A DNA stretch of 64,000 nucleotides from positions 1 to 64,000 of the forward strand of contig NHBR02000070.1 in assembly GCA_002167435.2 (NCBI GenBank), given 5' to 3'. The stretch is from Allomuricauda sp. TMED12. Its GTDB lineage: Bacteria; Bacteroidota; Bacteroidia; Flavobacteriales; Flavobacteriaceae. Shown here piece by piece: positions 63,929-64,000 of this stretch; position 1 is the stretch's first letter; every line of letters starts with the position of its first letter. A program made the position numbers and the translations under genes. The notes beneath the pieces were generated by a model, which was given only the letters and a program-made list of their open reading frames with translations, was not told the origin of the DNA and ran no database searches.

Positions 63929-64000
63929 ATGAAGGGATTTTTTCACCAACTCTTCGATTACAATTTTTATTGTAACAAAAAAATGATTCAACAATGCAGT
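63929..64000 (+). CDS. Possible DinB-family protein, N-terminal end only
   Basis: An ATG at 63929 (another at 63926) opens a frame that stays open to the window edge: MKGFFHQLFDYNFYCNKKMIQ... . This start resembles DinB-like proteins of Flavobacteriia (FFxxLFxYNxxxNxxL). Only 24 residues are visible, so this is tentative. Confidence 0.45.
   Translation, partial: MKGFFHQLFDYNFYCNKKMIQQCS

Overview
The window is chromosomal DNA of a marine-type member of the Flavobacteriaceae (Bacteroidota). The evidence is a subtilase with a type IX secretion (T9SS) C-terminal sorting domain, many secreted or lipoprotein enzymes with very close protein neighbours in Flavobacteriia, promoters of the Bacteroidota type (TTG-N17..21-TAnnTTTG), frequent TTG/GTG starts without Shine-Dalgarno sequences, and moderate-to-low GC. 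No rRNA, tRNA, IS element, prophage or CRISPR array was found.

Layout. 1-703: start of hflX (minus, cut by the window edge). 853-6912: M14 metallopeptidase, endonuclease/exonuclease/phosphatase protein and T9SS-exported S8 protease (plus). 7094-18774: a long minus-strand block, hemA-hemC-hemD-hemE-DUF6973-GNAT-hemF-phzF-like-four-helix protein-hemB-serine hydrolase-CNNM/CBS-ogt-exonuclease. 18985-26031: divergent AraC regulator and ThuA protein, a minus pair (MscS channel, DUF1460), then hemH, DUF3050, MATE and a lactonase (plus). 27136-29516: zinc-ribbon membrane protein and SPFH-GYF protein (YdjG/YdjI-like pair). 29620-33498: minus operon DUF1080 hydrolase, Gfo/Idh oxidoreductase, DinB, P1 peptidase. 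33606-44435: two about 1040-residue BNR-repeat paralogues, hemJ, a histidine kinase, an enoyl-CoA hydratase and an unknown secreted protein. 44654-46561: tandem collagen-like Ca-binding lipoproteins. 46801-59292: housekeeping and signalling genes (radical SAM, Gfo/Idh, HD, PlsC, bacilliredoxin, DjlA-like, HupE/UreJ, dCMP deaminase, S41 protease, MarC, DUF3109, TPR histidine kinase and LytTR regulator). 59293-60405: a 1.1 kb region with no ordinary gene that carries strong RNA-structure signals. 60406-63912: gluconate-2-dehydrogenase subunit 3-like protein with a GMC oxidoreductase, divergent from a TIM-barrel epimerase; the start of a probable DinB gene follows at the right edge.

How the genes fit together. 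Glutamyl-tRNA to protoheme is nearly complete: hemA, B, C, D, E, F, H and the membrane protoporphyrinogen oxidase hemJ are all present; only hemL is not seen. A second theme, spread over several loci, is oxidation and cleavage of sugars through 3-keto intermediates (GMC plus subunit 3, two Gfo/Idh proteins, a DUF1080 3-keto-glycoside hydrolase-type protein, ThuA, TIM-barrel epimerase); this functional link is inferred.

The most unusual signal is at about 59738-59980. Nested 9-bp and 8-bp complementary arms close a 134-nt domain, a promoter-like sequence lies just upstream, and a 26-bp perfect palindrome with a T-run ends it. It looks like an independently transcribed structured RNA. A second RNA-like unit about 450 bp downstream shares the motif ATTGTACGGC.
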